This document shows positions 32,745-40,184 of a DNA stretch of 64,000 nt, piece after piece. The notes beneath the pieces are model-generated. The model ran no database searches, had not been told where the DNA came from, and saw nothing but the letters and a program-made list of their open reading frames with translations. The stretch is taken from assembly GCF_022750545.1 (NCBI RefSeq), contig NZ_PUIC01000009.1, forward strand, positions 1-64,000, in the 5' to 3' direction. Each line of letters begins with the position of its first letter. The first letter of the stretch is position 1. The position numbers and the translations under genes are program-made. This stretch comes from Caulobacter sp. CCUG 60055 (GTDB taxonomy: Bacteria > Pseudomonadota > Alphaproteobacteria > Caulobacterales > Caulobacteraceae).

Positions 32745-33320
32745 ATGGGGATTTGCATCAAGGAACTGCGGGCGCGGATCGCCGCCGCCCCCACCGCGAA
32801 CGGCGGCGCGACGGCTGTCGAGTTCGCCATCATCGCCGCGCCGTTCCTGTTCTTCCTGTTCGTTCTGTTCGATCTCGGGCTGCTCTATTCGATCTCGGCC
32901 TCGCTCGACAACGCCATCGCACAGACGGCGCGGCAGATCCGCACCGGCTCCGCCCAGACCCAGGGCATGGGCCCGACCGATTTCAAGAACGCCGTGTGCG
33001 GCAACCTGGCCATCCCCAGCGCCAATTGCGGCGCAAACCTCAGCCTCGACGTCCGCGCTTTCAGCTGCTTTCGCGACGTGACCACGCCGACAGCGCCTGT
33101 GACCAATCAGACCGTCGACCCGACCAAGCTGGTCTTCAACATGGGCGGGCCGGGAGACATCATCGTCGTTCGCGCCTACTACAAATGGGGGCTGCTGGCG
33201 CCGCTCCTTGAGAACGCGGTGACTCCGCTCAAGCCGGGCCAGGTTCTCGTCACCGCCTCGACGGCGTTCCGCAACGAGCCTTACGGCCAAACCACGCCGA
33301 CGCCGCCGTCATGCAACTGA
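32745..33320 (+). CDS. TadE-like pseudopilin
   Basis: A 191-residue TadE/TadG-like minor pilin. The N terminus holds the pseudopilin leader and helix: GGATAVEFAIIAAPFLFFLF followed by VLFDLGLLYSISASLD, where the Glu after the small-residue cleavage site matches the TadE motif. The periplasmic part contains four cysteines and ends PPSCN. CpaA should process it. It overlaps the following paralogous gene by 10 bases. Such pseudopilins are thought to prime or cap the Flp pilus. Confidence 0.88.
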   Translation: MGICIKELRARIAAAPTANGGATAVEFAIIAAPFLFFLFVLFDLGLLYSISASLDNAIAQTARQIRTGSAQTQGMGPTDFKNAVCGNLAIPSANCGANLSLDVRAFSCFRDVTTPTAPVTNQTVDPTKLVFNMGGPGDIIVVRAYYKWGLLAPLLENAVTPLKPGQVLVTASTAFRNEPYGQTTPTPPSCN

Positions 33321-33910
33321 TCCCTCGCCTCGCGTCCCTGCTTCGGACCTTCCATCGAGACCGCAGCGGAGTCTCGGCGGTCGAGTTCGCCCTGCTCGCG
33401 CCCCTGATGGTCCTGCTCTACTGCGGCATGACCGAACTGACCCAGGGCTATCTGGCCAAGCGACGCGCCGATCACGTGTCGGCCACGTTGGGCGATCTCA
33501 CCGCTCAGGTCAGCAGCATCAACCAGGCCAATCTCAGCGACGTCTTCAAGGCTGCGGCCCTGATCATGGCGCCTTATCCGGCCACCGACGCCAATCTCAG
33601 CATGAAGATCACCAGCGTGGTCTCCGACCCGACCACCGGATCGCTGAAAGTAGTCTGGAACGCCACGCAGGGTTCGGGCGCGGGCTGGCGCACCCTCAGC
33701 CAGATCCAGTCGGACATCACCGATCCGACCACCAAGACCGTGACCATGATCGGCAAGGGCGACGGCGTCATCGTCGCCGAGGCCAAGTATCGGTACAGCC
33801 CCTTCACCAAATACTTCATCTCGACGCCGGTGACGTTCAGCAACGTCTTCTATCTGCGGCCGCGCCGGTCGTCGGCGGTCGCCTGCACCGACTGCCCGCC
33901 GCCCTCGTAG
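33311..33910 (+). CDS. Second TadE-like pseudopilin
   Basis: A 199-residue TadE-family protein. The leader and membrane helix read SGVSAVEFALLAPLMVLLYC with the following GMTELTQGYLAKRRAD; the Val-Glu-Phe after the processing site is the family hallmark. The soluble part (residues 60-180) is beta-rich, and the C terminus has ACTDCPPPS. It starts inside the preceding tadE-like gene, implying coupling. Its last 61 bases overlap the 3' end of pabC on the other strand. Confidence 0.88.
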   Translation: MQLIPRLASLLRTFHRDRSGVSAVEFALLAPLMVLLYCGMTELTQGYLAKRRADHVSATLGDLTAQVSSINQANLSDVFKAAALIMAPYPATDANLSMKITSVVSDPTTGSLKVVWNATQGSGAGWRTLSQIQSDITDPTTKTVTMIGKGDGVIVAEAKYRYSPFTKYFISTPVTFSNVFYLRPRRSSAVACTDCPPPS

Positions 33911-34692
33911 AGCGTCCAGGCGGCGCCCGCCAGGCGCTCCGCCATGTCATGGCGCGGCGCGGCCGGCGCGCCGGCGAGGACGGCCGCCCGGACGCCGATC
34001 AGGCTGTTGCTGAGGAACACGGCCTCGGCCTGGGCGAGTTCGGAAAGGTCGGCGACCGCCTCGACCGTCTCGATCCCCAAGCCGGCGGCGGCGTCGAGGA
34101 CGGCGTGACGCATGATCCCGTCGAGCACGCCGCAGGCCAGGGCCGGCGTGAACAGGCGCCCTTCGCGCATCCAGAACAGATTGGCGGCCGTGGCGCAGGC
34201 CGGCGCGCCCGCCAGGTTCAGCATCACCGCGTCGTCCGCTCCGGCGGCGCGGGCCTGCCGGCGGGCCAGGAGGTTGTCGAGATAGGCCAGCGTCTTGCAC
34301 CGCGCGGCGGGCGAGGTTTCGTTGCGGCGGATCGTGGCGACCGCCAGGCGGACCGGCGGCGCGTCCGCGGGCGGGGCGGGCGACGGCGAAGCCGTCGCGA
34401 CCACGCGCGGGGCCGGCTCCATGGGCCGGTCGAGCCCCCGGCCGCCGGACCCGGCGGTGACCGACACCCGAACCGCCGCCCGCCCGCGCGTCAGGCCGGC
34501 CTGCGCCAGCGCCTCGGCCGCGGCGGCGAGAACGACGGCGAGGTCGGGCGCGGGCAGGTCCAGCGCCGCGCAGCCTCGCCGCAGCCGCGCCATGTGCTCG
34601 CCCCAACGGATCAGCCGGCCGTCCAGGGCCAGGACGGTCTCGAACAGGCCGTCGCCGAGGGCGAAGCCGCGATCGTCCGCCGGCAGGTTCAT
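33850..34692 (-). CDS. pabC: Aminodeoxychorismate lyase / class IV aminotransferase
   Basis: A 280-residue class IV PLP enzyme, most likely 4-amino-4-deoxychorismate lyase, which releases pyruvate to give p-aminobenzoate for folate. It shows DDRGFALGDGLFETVLALDG, the PLP lysine in RCKTLAYLDNLLARRQA, NLFWMREGRLFTPALACGVL and the late EAVFLSNSLIGVR. The start at ATG 34692 overlaps the pabB stop (ATGA), so the pair is one operon. A D-amino-acid or branched-chain aminotransferase is the alternative by family, but the pabB linkage decides. Its 3' end overlaps the convergent tadE-like gene. Confidence 0.92.
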   Translation of the reverse strand: MNLPADDRGFALGDGLFETVLALDGRLIRWGEHMARLRRGCAALDLPAPDLAVVLAAAAEALAQAGLTRGRAAVRVSVTAGSGGRGLDRPMEPAPRVVATASPSPAPPADAPPVRLAVATIRRNETSPAARCKTLAYLDNLLARRQARAAGADDAVMLNLAGAPACATAANLFWMREGRLFTPALACGVLDGIMRHAVLDAAAGLGIETVEAVADLSELAQAEAVFLSNSLIGVRAAVLAGAPAAPRHDMAERLAGAAWTLYEGGGQSVQATADDRRGRR

Positions 34693-36041
34693 GCGCGCCG
34701 GTCCGTCAGCGCGCCGAGCAGGGCCGCGATCTTGGCCTCGGTCTCCATCCGCTCGGCGACGGGGTCGCTGTCGGCGACGATCCCGGCCCCGGCCCGCAGC
34801 TCCACCCGCCATCCCGCCCCGTCGCGGACGAGGGCCGCCGTGCGGATCAGCACGCTCGAATCGAACGCGCCGTCGAAGCCGGCCCAGAACATCGAGCCGC
34901 AATAGGGGCCGCGCGGCGGCTCCAGCCCCGCGATGATCGTCATCGCCTGCACCTTGGGCGCGCCGGTGATCGATCCGGGCGGGAACGACGCCGCCAGCAG
35001 GTCGGCCGCGTCCCGGCCCTCGGCCAGGACGCCGGTCACGGTCGAGACCAGATGATGGACGTTGGCGAAACTCTCCAGGCGAAACAGCTCCGGCGCCGCC
35101 ACCGCCCCCGGCGGGCAGACCCGGGCCAGGTCGTTGCGCATCAGGTCGACGATCATCAGGTTCTCGGCGCGGTCCTTGACGCTGGCCGTCAGCTCGGCGG
35201 CCAGGGCCGCGTCCTCGCCCGCGTCTCGCCCGCGCGGGCGCGTGCCCTTGATCGGCCGGGTCTCGACGCGCAGCCCCCCGGCCGCCGCCTCGACGGCGAC
35301 GAACCGCTCCGGCGAGTTCGACACCACCGCCCGGTCGTCCAGCCGCAGATAGGCCGCGAACGGCGCGGGGCTGGGCCCGGCCAGCCGGGCGAACAGGTGA
35401 TAGGGAGACGCCCCTTCCCCCAGGCGGCCCGACCAGACGCGGGCGATGTTGGCCTGGAAGATTTCGCCGGCGGCGATGCGGCCGACCACCTCGGCGACAG
35501 CCGCCTCGTAGGCGGCGGCCGACGCGGCCTCGATCCGTTCGGCCAACGGCCCCGACGGCGGCGCGGGCGACGGGCCAAAAGCCGCCCAGCCCAGGGCTTC
35601 GCGGGCGCGGTCCTTCGCCTCCGGTCCGGCCGCGCCGCGGCCGACCGCCAGCATCCGGCGGCGGCGATGGTCGAACGCGAGCAGCGCGGCGTAGCGACCG
35701 ACGACGAGATCGGGCCAGCCGGCGCAGCGGGCGAGCGCGACGGGCTCGAACCGGGCCCCCAGCTCATAGGCCGCCAATCCGGCCAGACCGCCCTGGAACG
35801 GCGGGCCGTCGGGGTCGACGGCCAGCGGCGGTCCCAGCAGATCGCGAAGCGCGGCGGCGGGATCGCGCGGATCGTCCCGCGTCAGGGCCAGGACGGCGTC
35901 CGGCCGCCGCGCCACATAGGACCAGCGCCCCCGTTCGCCGCCGTCCGACAGCAGGGCGAGCGCGAAGGGTTCGTCGGCGAAGCCCCCCAGCACCTCGACC
36001 GGGTCGCGCCAAGGGCCCTCAAGTATGGAAACCGCCTGCAT
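34689..36041 (-). CDS. pabB: Aminodeoxychorismate synthase component I
   Basis: A 450-residue chorismate-using enzyme that, with a glutamine amidotransferase (PabA/TrpG), makes 4-amino-4-deoxychorismate. The C-terminal chorismate-binding domain has GEIFQANIARVWSG, SPERFVAVE, TRPIKGTRPRGRD, ENLMIVDLMRNDLARVCPPG, HHLVSTVTG and FPPGSITGAPKVQAM. The PIKGT motif with lysine is characteristic of PabB rather than TrpE. No PabA is encoded in this window, so the amidotransferase must be elsewhere. Coupled by ATGA to pabC. Confidence 0.94.
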   Translation of the reverse strand: MQAVSILEGPWRDPVEVLGGFADEPFALALLSDGGERGRWSYVARRPDAVLALTRDDPRDPAAALRDLLGPPLAVDPDGPPFQGGLAGLAAYELGARFEPVALARCAGWPDLVVGRYAALLAFDHRRRRMLAVGRGAAGPEAKDRAREALGWAAFGPSPAPPSGPLAERIEAASAAAYEAAVAEVVGRIAAGEIFQANIARVWSGRLGEGASPYHLFARLAGPSPAPFAAYLRLDDRAVVSNSPERFVAVEAAAGGLRVETRPIKGTRPRGRDAGEDAALAAELTASVKDRAENLMIVDLMRNDLARVCPPGAVAAPELFRLESFANVHHLVSTVTGVLAEGRDAADLLAASFPPGSITGAPKVQAMTIIAGLEPPRGPYCGSMFWAGFDGAFDSSVLIRTAALVRDGAGWRVELRAGAGIVADSDPVAERMETEAKIAALLGALTDRRA

Positions 36042-36128
36042 CGCGCCCCAATAGCGCCGATGCGGTCACCGCGCCATCGACGCCCTCTGTCGCGCCAGTC
36101 GGGGCGCGCCTGCCAAGGAGCACGCCGG

Positions 36129-37583
36129 TCAGGCCTCCCGCCCGCCGCCGCGCACGAACGAGAGCCCGATGAACCCGAGCGCCAGCAGCAGGGCGGTCAT
36201 GGAGAAGCCGATCTGCTGGCTGTGGAACACCTCGGTCGCCACGTGCACCAGGGTCGAGCCCAGGAACAGCGTCACCGTGCCGGAAAGGGCGTAGAGCCCG
36301 AAGAACACGCCGGTCTGGTCGGGCGGCGTCAGCCGGGTGAGCAGGGTGCGGCTCGACGCGTACTGGGCGGTGATGAAGATGGCGTTGAAGAAGCCGATGA
36401 AGATATAGAGCGCTTCGGGCAGGGTGCGGAACAACGGCCCGTTCCACAGCGGCGGGTGGGCCGACGCGTCATAGGCCCAGAAGTAGAAGATTCTGTCGGG
36501 CGCCATGCCCAGCATGCCGGCGATGCCGACCAGGGTGACGAGCAGCTCGATCTGCACCGCCCGCTTCGGGCCGAGCCAGTGATCCAGCGCGCCGCCGATG
36601 AAGCCGCCCGCCACCGCGAAGACGGACAGCGAGACGCCGTAGGCCAGCATCTCCAGCGCGCCCCACTTCATCACCCCCGCCGCATAGACGCCGGCGAAGA
36701 ACAGGATGGCGGTCATGCCGTCGACATAGAGCATGCGCGAGCCGAGGAAGATCGCCGCGTCGCGATGATCCTTCAGCCGCTTGACCATGCTCCACAGCTG
36801 CATCACCCCGTCCTTGAAGGCGTGCAGGACCGGAACGCGGCTACGGTCGGCGTCCGGCGTGAACAGGAACATCGGAATGGCGCCGATAATGAAGATCAGC
36901 GCCGAGATCGGCCCGACGATGCGGTCGGGTTCGTGCTGGGCCGGGTCCAGGCCGAACAGCGGCGCGTGCGGCAGGAACGACCACGGCACCTTCCCCGGCA
37001 GGGCGAAGGCCCACATGATGAAGATCAGCGCGGTCACCGCCAGGAAGTTGCTGAGCGACAGCGCCAGGCCCGAGGCCTTGTGCACGTTCTTCAGTCCGGC
37101 GGCGCGCACCAGCAGCGAGTTGAGCAGCACCTCGCTGTAGGCGAACAGCACGTTGATGACGGTGGCGATGACGATCACGGCGTTGACGCTGAGGCCGCTG
37201 CGGTCGGGCCTCGTCCACCACAGGGCCCAGATCAGCGGAACCATGCCGGCCACGCACAGGAACAGCCAGGGCTTTCGCCGCCCGAGCTTGTCGATCGAGG
37301 CGCCCAGCAAGGGCGCGGTCGGGGCGACGATGAAGCCGACGTACATGGCGTAGGCGGCCACCGCCGCCTGGCCCCTGACCGGATCGCCGACGACCACGGT
37401 CGAGAAGTACGGCATGAACACGTAGATGGTGACGAGGATGACGTAGGGGTTGCGCGCGCCCTCGAACAGCGCCCAGGCCAGTCCCCCGAGAGACAGCTTC
37501 GAGGGAGTCTGGTTCTCCGCGGCGACGGGCGCCGACGAATCGGATGCTGCCGGCGATATCCCGGCGTGAACGGCCTCGGTCAT
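36129..37583 (-). CDS. MFS transporter (GPH/UMF1-like)
   Basis: A 484-residue major facilitator with about twelve helices after a 35-residue cytoplasmic N terminus. Features include RNPYVILVTIYVFMPYFSTV in TM1, the motif-A-like DKLGRRKPWLFL after TM2, and a central basic loop (MVKRLKDHRDAAIFLGSRML). The C-terminal half (LLTRLTPPDQTGVFFGLYAL) closely resembles the UMF1 family (Atg22-like vacuolar effluxer relatives). Substrate unknown; UMF1 proteins have been linked to amino-acid or peptide export. It is monocistronic in appearance. Confidence 0.88.
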   Translation of the reverse strand: MTEAVHAGISPAASDSSAPVAAENQTPSKLSLGGLAWALFEGARNPYVILVTIYVFMPYFSTVVVGDPVRGQAAVAAYAMYVGFIVAPTAPLLGASIDKLGRRKPWLFLCVAGMVPLIWALWWTRPDRSGLSVNAVIVIATVINVLFAYSEVLLNSLLVRAAGLKNVHKASGLALSLSNFLAVTALIFIMWAFALPGKVPWSFLPHAPLFGLDPAQHEPDRIVGPISALIFIIGAIPMFLFTPDADRSRVPVLHAFKDGVMQLWSMVKRLKDHRDAAIFLGSRMLYVDGMTAILFFAGVYAAGVMKWGALEMLAYGVSLSVFAVAGGFIGGALDHWLGPKRAVQIELLVTLVGIAGMLGMAPDRIFYFWAYDASAHPPLWNGPLFRTLPEALYIFIGFFNAIFITAQYASSRTLLTRLTPPDQTGVFFGLYALSGTVTLFLGSTLVHVATEVFHSQQIGFSMTALLLALGFIGLSFVRGGGREA

Positions 37584-37680
37584 ACTTCCTCCCGGTGGGC
37601 CGTCTGATACGCGACCGCTACCGGGCGGTAAGCTGAACCGAATTCAAACAGTTGTCAGCATGGTTTGCGTGACGCGGCGA

Positions 37681-37983
37681 TTAACGCTCCGCGCCGGTCC
37701 GCACCCACTGGATGGCCAGGGGTTCGCGGAAGGCGAACCGTTCGAGATGGCGGGCGACGACGTCTTCGAGCTGGACCAGCTCCATCTCGTTCCGGGCGAG
37801 GACGTTGAGACGCAACATCGAGCCCTCCGCCGCCAGGTAGCAGACCCCGGTGGGGAAGGAGATGCGGCCGAGATCGGGGGTGAACTCCACCGGCAGCTTG
37901 TGGGCGAAGTGCTTGCACAGCTGCTGGAGGTAGCGCCCCCCCGGACGCTCCGTCTCGATGTGGGCGTGAGACACGTGGCTCAT
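37681..37983 (-). CDS. DUF2218 family protein
   Basis: A 100-residue DUF2218 protein, recognised by AHIETERPGGRYLQQLCKHF, AHKLPVEFTPDLGRISFPTG and DVVARHLERFAFREPL. The family is of unknown function and is often encoded near siderophore uptake genes. It contains several histidines that could bind metal. Its ATG overlaps the stop of the PadR gene by one base (TGATG), so regulator and DUF2218 protein are made from one transcript. Fur-like and palindromic sites lie upstream of the pair. Confidence 0.88.
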   Translation of the reverse strand: MSHVSHAHIETERPGGRYLQQLCKHFAHKLPVEFTPDLGRISFPTGVCYLAAEGSMLRLNVLARNEMELVQLEDVVARHLERFAFREPLAIQWVRTGAER

Positions 37984-38558
37984 CAGGCTTCCTCCACGGC
38001 TTTGGCGGCGGCGTCGAGCGCCGCGGCGATGGCGACGATCTGTTCGTCGGTCAGGGGCCCGCGCGACAGGCGAAGCCGCAGGGCCGTCTTCAGGTTCTCG
38101 CGGGCGCGCATGATCGGCATGGAGACGCCGCCGCCGAAGCGGGCGCTGATGTCGCGGATGCGTTCGAAGATGGCGTCGATGGACGGCTGGTTGTCGCGCA
38201 GCGCCTGCCGGCCGGCTTCGGTGATGGTGTAGAGCTTCTTGACCCCGTCCGCCTCGGCGGTGACGTAGCCCAGCTCCTCCAGCAGGGTCAGGGTCGGATA
38301 GACCACCCCGGGGCTCGGCGCGTAGGCGCCGCCGAGGCGCTCCTCGATCTCCTTGATGATCTCGTAGCCGTGGGCCGGCTTCTCGGAGATCAGCTGCAGG
38401 ATGACGAAGCGCAGGTCGCCCTGGTCGAAGAAGCGGCCGCGACGTCCCGGCCCGTGCCCGTGGCCGCGCCCGCCGAAACCGCGGCCGCCGAAGCCGAACT
38501 CACGCGGGCCGAAACGGGCGTGCGGATGATGGTGGTGATGATGGTGATGTCTGAACAT
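37983..38558 (-). CDS. PadR-family regulator with N-terminal poly-histidine
   Basis: A 191-residue PadR regulator. The winged helix spans about residues 47-120 (DLRFVILQLISEKPAHGYEI, then LGGAYAPSPGVVYPTLTLLE and ADGVKKLYTITEAGRQAL), followed by a C-terminal dimerisation helix region. The first 45 residues are unusual: MFR, eight histidines in a row, PHARFG, then a Phe/Gly/His/Arg-rich segment. This looks like a natural metal-binding arm (Ni, Zn or Fe), inferred from composition. ATG 38558 is preferred over GTG 38579. It is coupled to the DUF2218 gene, and a perfect inverted repeat lies just upstream. Confidence 0.92.
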   Translation of the reverse strand: MFRHHHHHHHHPHARFGPREFGFGGRGFGGRGHGHGPGRRGRFFDQGDLRFVILQLISEKPAHGYEIIKEIEERLGGAYAPSPGVVYPTLTLLEELGYVTAEADGVKKLYTITEAGRQALRDNQPSIDAIFERIRDISARFGGGVSMPIMRARENLKTALRLRLSRGPLTDEQIVAIAAALDAAAKAVEEA

Positions 38559-38570
38559 GGGTCTCTTTCT

Positions 38571-38597
38571 TTCCGACACAATTTCGATATGTCGGAA
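38571..38597. promoter_or_regulatory. Inverted repeat, candidate PadR operator
   Basis: Perfect 8-base arms TTCCGACA and TGTCGGAA are separated by 11 bases, beginning 13 bases upstream of the PadR ATG. PadR proteins bind dyads of the ATGT/ACAT type in their own promoters, so this is a good candidate for autorepression. Assignment to PadR is by position. Confidence 0.6.
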
Positions 38598-38674
38598 TTA
38601 CAGATATATCTAAATCGTATCGCGTCAAGCCTGCTCCCCGCATTTTCAGCGACCCGCCGCTCGGGATCAGTCTA

Positions 38675-38700
38675 TGATATTGAGAATCGTTTGCAAATCA
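38675..38700. promoter_or_regulatory. Fur-like box
   Basis: TGAGAATCGTTTGCA at 38681-38695 matches the 7-1-7 Fur consensus TGATAATnATTATCA in most informative positions, inside a longer TGATATTG...CAAATCA dyad. It lies about 120 bases before the PadR-DUF2218 operon, suggesting iron control. Pattern match only. Confidence 0.5.
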
Positions 38701-38891
38701 ACAGTTCGAGACGCCCGGCGACTTTCACACGCTGTTGATTGGAGCGACGCCGGAGGCGCGCGCACTATTCGGTCTTCTGGATGGAGGTCCAAGCGCCTTA
38801 CGCGTCCGCAGACGGCCCAGGGCCGGTCGGCGGGCGCGTTTCTTTATCCGGCGGGGGCGGCTATCGGCGGATAGGGCCGGCCGCCCGGCGG

Positions 38892-39668
38892 TCAGGCCAG
38901 CAGGCGCGCCTCGATCGACGAACGCATGGCGCCGTCGACGCCCAGGACGGTCTCGATATAGGCGTCCACCGAGCCGCTGGTCGCAGCCATGGCGGCCAGG
39001 GCGATCTCAAGATAACGGGCCTCGACCCCCATCGCCACGCGCACGGCCTGGTCGCTCGGCGCGTGGCCGGCGACCTCGGCGATCAGTCTGGCGACATGCG
39101 GCGCCCGCGCCTCGATACGGGCGGAATCGTTGGTGAGCAGGTAGTCGGCGATCAGGTCGTCGTCGGCGACGCCGGCGAGGTGGTGGGTCAGCGCCGCCAG
39201 GATGCCGGTGCGGTCCTTGCCGGCCGCGCAATGGATCAGCAGCGGCCCCTCGGCCCGGGCCAGGGCCGCGAAATAGCGGGCGTAGAGGTCGATATGCCGC
39301 TGCTCGTAGGGCGCGCGCTCGTAGAATTCGTGGGCGTGCCCCCGGAAGGATTCCGCCGTCAGGTCCGATGTGCGGATGAACTCCATCCACGGGTCCTCGG
39401 TCGACTCGCCGATGTCATTGTCGATGACCTCGGCGTCGAAACCCGTCCAGCGCCGGCTGGGGTCGCGCTGGCGTTCGTTGACGCGGCGCAGGTCGACGAT
39501 GGTCCGCAGGCCGAGCCCGGCCATCGCCTCGAGATCGGCCTCGGTCGCGTGGGCGTGGTGGGCCGAGCGGTAGAGGAAACCCTTCCGCAGCCGGCCCCTG
39601 CCCGCGCCGTAGTCGCCGAAATCCCGAAAATTCTCTACGCCGTCGAACGGAAGGATGCGCTGGGTCAT
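38892..39668 (-). CDS. Tyrosine-specific protein phosphatase
   Basis: A 258-residue phosphatase of the bacterial DSP/PTP-like group. The signature P-loop is IHCAAGKDRTG with nucleophile C147 and R153 (CX5R). The N terminus GVENFRDFGDYG, then LRKGFLYRSAHHAHATEAD and IVDLRRVNERQRDP, is typical of the family that includes Listeria LipA and mycobacterial PtpB, enzymes acting on phosphotyrosine or phosphoinositides. No signal peptide is seen, so it is cytoplasmic. It stands alone; the substrate is unknown. Confidence 0.93.
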   Translation of the reverse strand: MTQRILPFDGVENFRDFGDYGAGRGRLRKGFLYRSAHHAHATEADLEAMAGLGLRTIVDLRRVNERQRDPSRRWTGFDAEVIDNDIGESTEDPWMEFIRTSDLTAESFRGHAHEFYERAPYEQRHIDLYARYFAALARAEGPLLIHCAAGKDRTGILAALTHHLAGVADDDLIADYLLTNDSARIEARAPHVARLIAEVAGHAPSDQAVRVAMGVEARYLEIALAAMAATSGSVDAYIETVLGVDGAMRSSIEARLLA

Positions 39669-39794
39669 GCGCCGTTGTTAGCGCCGGCCTGCGACAAAAG
39701 CGAGACGAAGCCGCCCCGGACAACAGGGTTTGATTCGACCGCCGCGCCCGGCGAGCCTAACCTTCGTCTTCTTGCGCAAATCCGGGAGGCCGCC

Positions 39795-40145
39795 ATGCAT
39801 CCCCTGTCCGCCCAGGACCTGACCCGCGCCCTGGAAGGGCGTGACGCCGAGACCCTGCTGTCGTTCTACACCGAGGACGCCGTCGTGCGTTTCATCGATC
39901 GCGACCACCCGCCCAGCCGACCGCTGGAGCTTCGCGGCCGCGGCCAGATCGCGCGCTATTACGAGGACGTCTGCGGCCGCGCCATGACCCATCATGTCGA
40001 CGCGATCTCGGCGGACGAAAGCCACATCGCCTTCCTCGAATCCTGCGCCTATGCCGACGGGCTAAAGGTGTCGTGCTCGGCCATGCTCACCCTGTCGGGC
40101 GGCCGCATCGTCGAGCAGACCAACGTCCAGGCCTGGGACTGCTGA
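39795..40145 (+). CDS. SnoaL-like/NTF2-fold protein
   Basis: A 116-residue protein of the NTF2-like superfamily (SnoaL-like domain): LTRALEGRDAETLLSFYTED, AVVRFIDRDHPPSRPLELRG, RGQIARYYEDVCGRAMTHHV and a final strand GGRIVEQTNVQAWD. Such proteins form cone-shaped barrels that bind or convert small ligands; the function here cannot be assigned. GGGAGGC precedes ATG 39795. It is divergent from the phosphatase gene across about 125 bases and convergent with amn. Confidence 0.85.
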   Translation: MHPLSAQDLTRALEGRDAETLLSFYTEDAVVRFIDRDHPPSRPLELRGRGQIARYYEDVCGRAMTHHVDAISADESHIAFLESCAYADGLKVSCSAMLTLSGGRIVEQTNVQAWDC

Positions 40146-40184
40146 ACGGACGGGCCGCCGGGCGGCCGCGTCCGTCCCCGCGCC

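Larger units (their letters stand above)
38559..38891. other. Gene-free control region of the PadR operon
   Basis: A 333-base gap between the PadR start and the stop of the phosphatase gene. Its PadR-proximal half (38571-38705) is AT-rich and carries the inverted repeat and Fur-like site listed separately, plus a GATATATC palindrome at 38603-38610. The distal half (38705-38890) is GC-rich and shows nothing recognisable. Confidence 0.55.

Noticed and set aside
35052-37607. An 851-codon plus-strand frame opposite pabB and the MFS gene
   Set aside because: The translation is Gln/Arg/Gly-rich with no domain and lies opposite two well-supported genes; high-GC shadow.
38525-38558. Run of histidine codons suspected to be an engineered tag
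   Set aside because: It sits in a native PadR gene with natural control sites and flanking His/Gly-rich sequence; no vector sequence is present.
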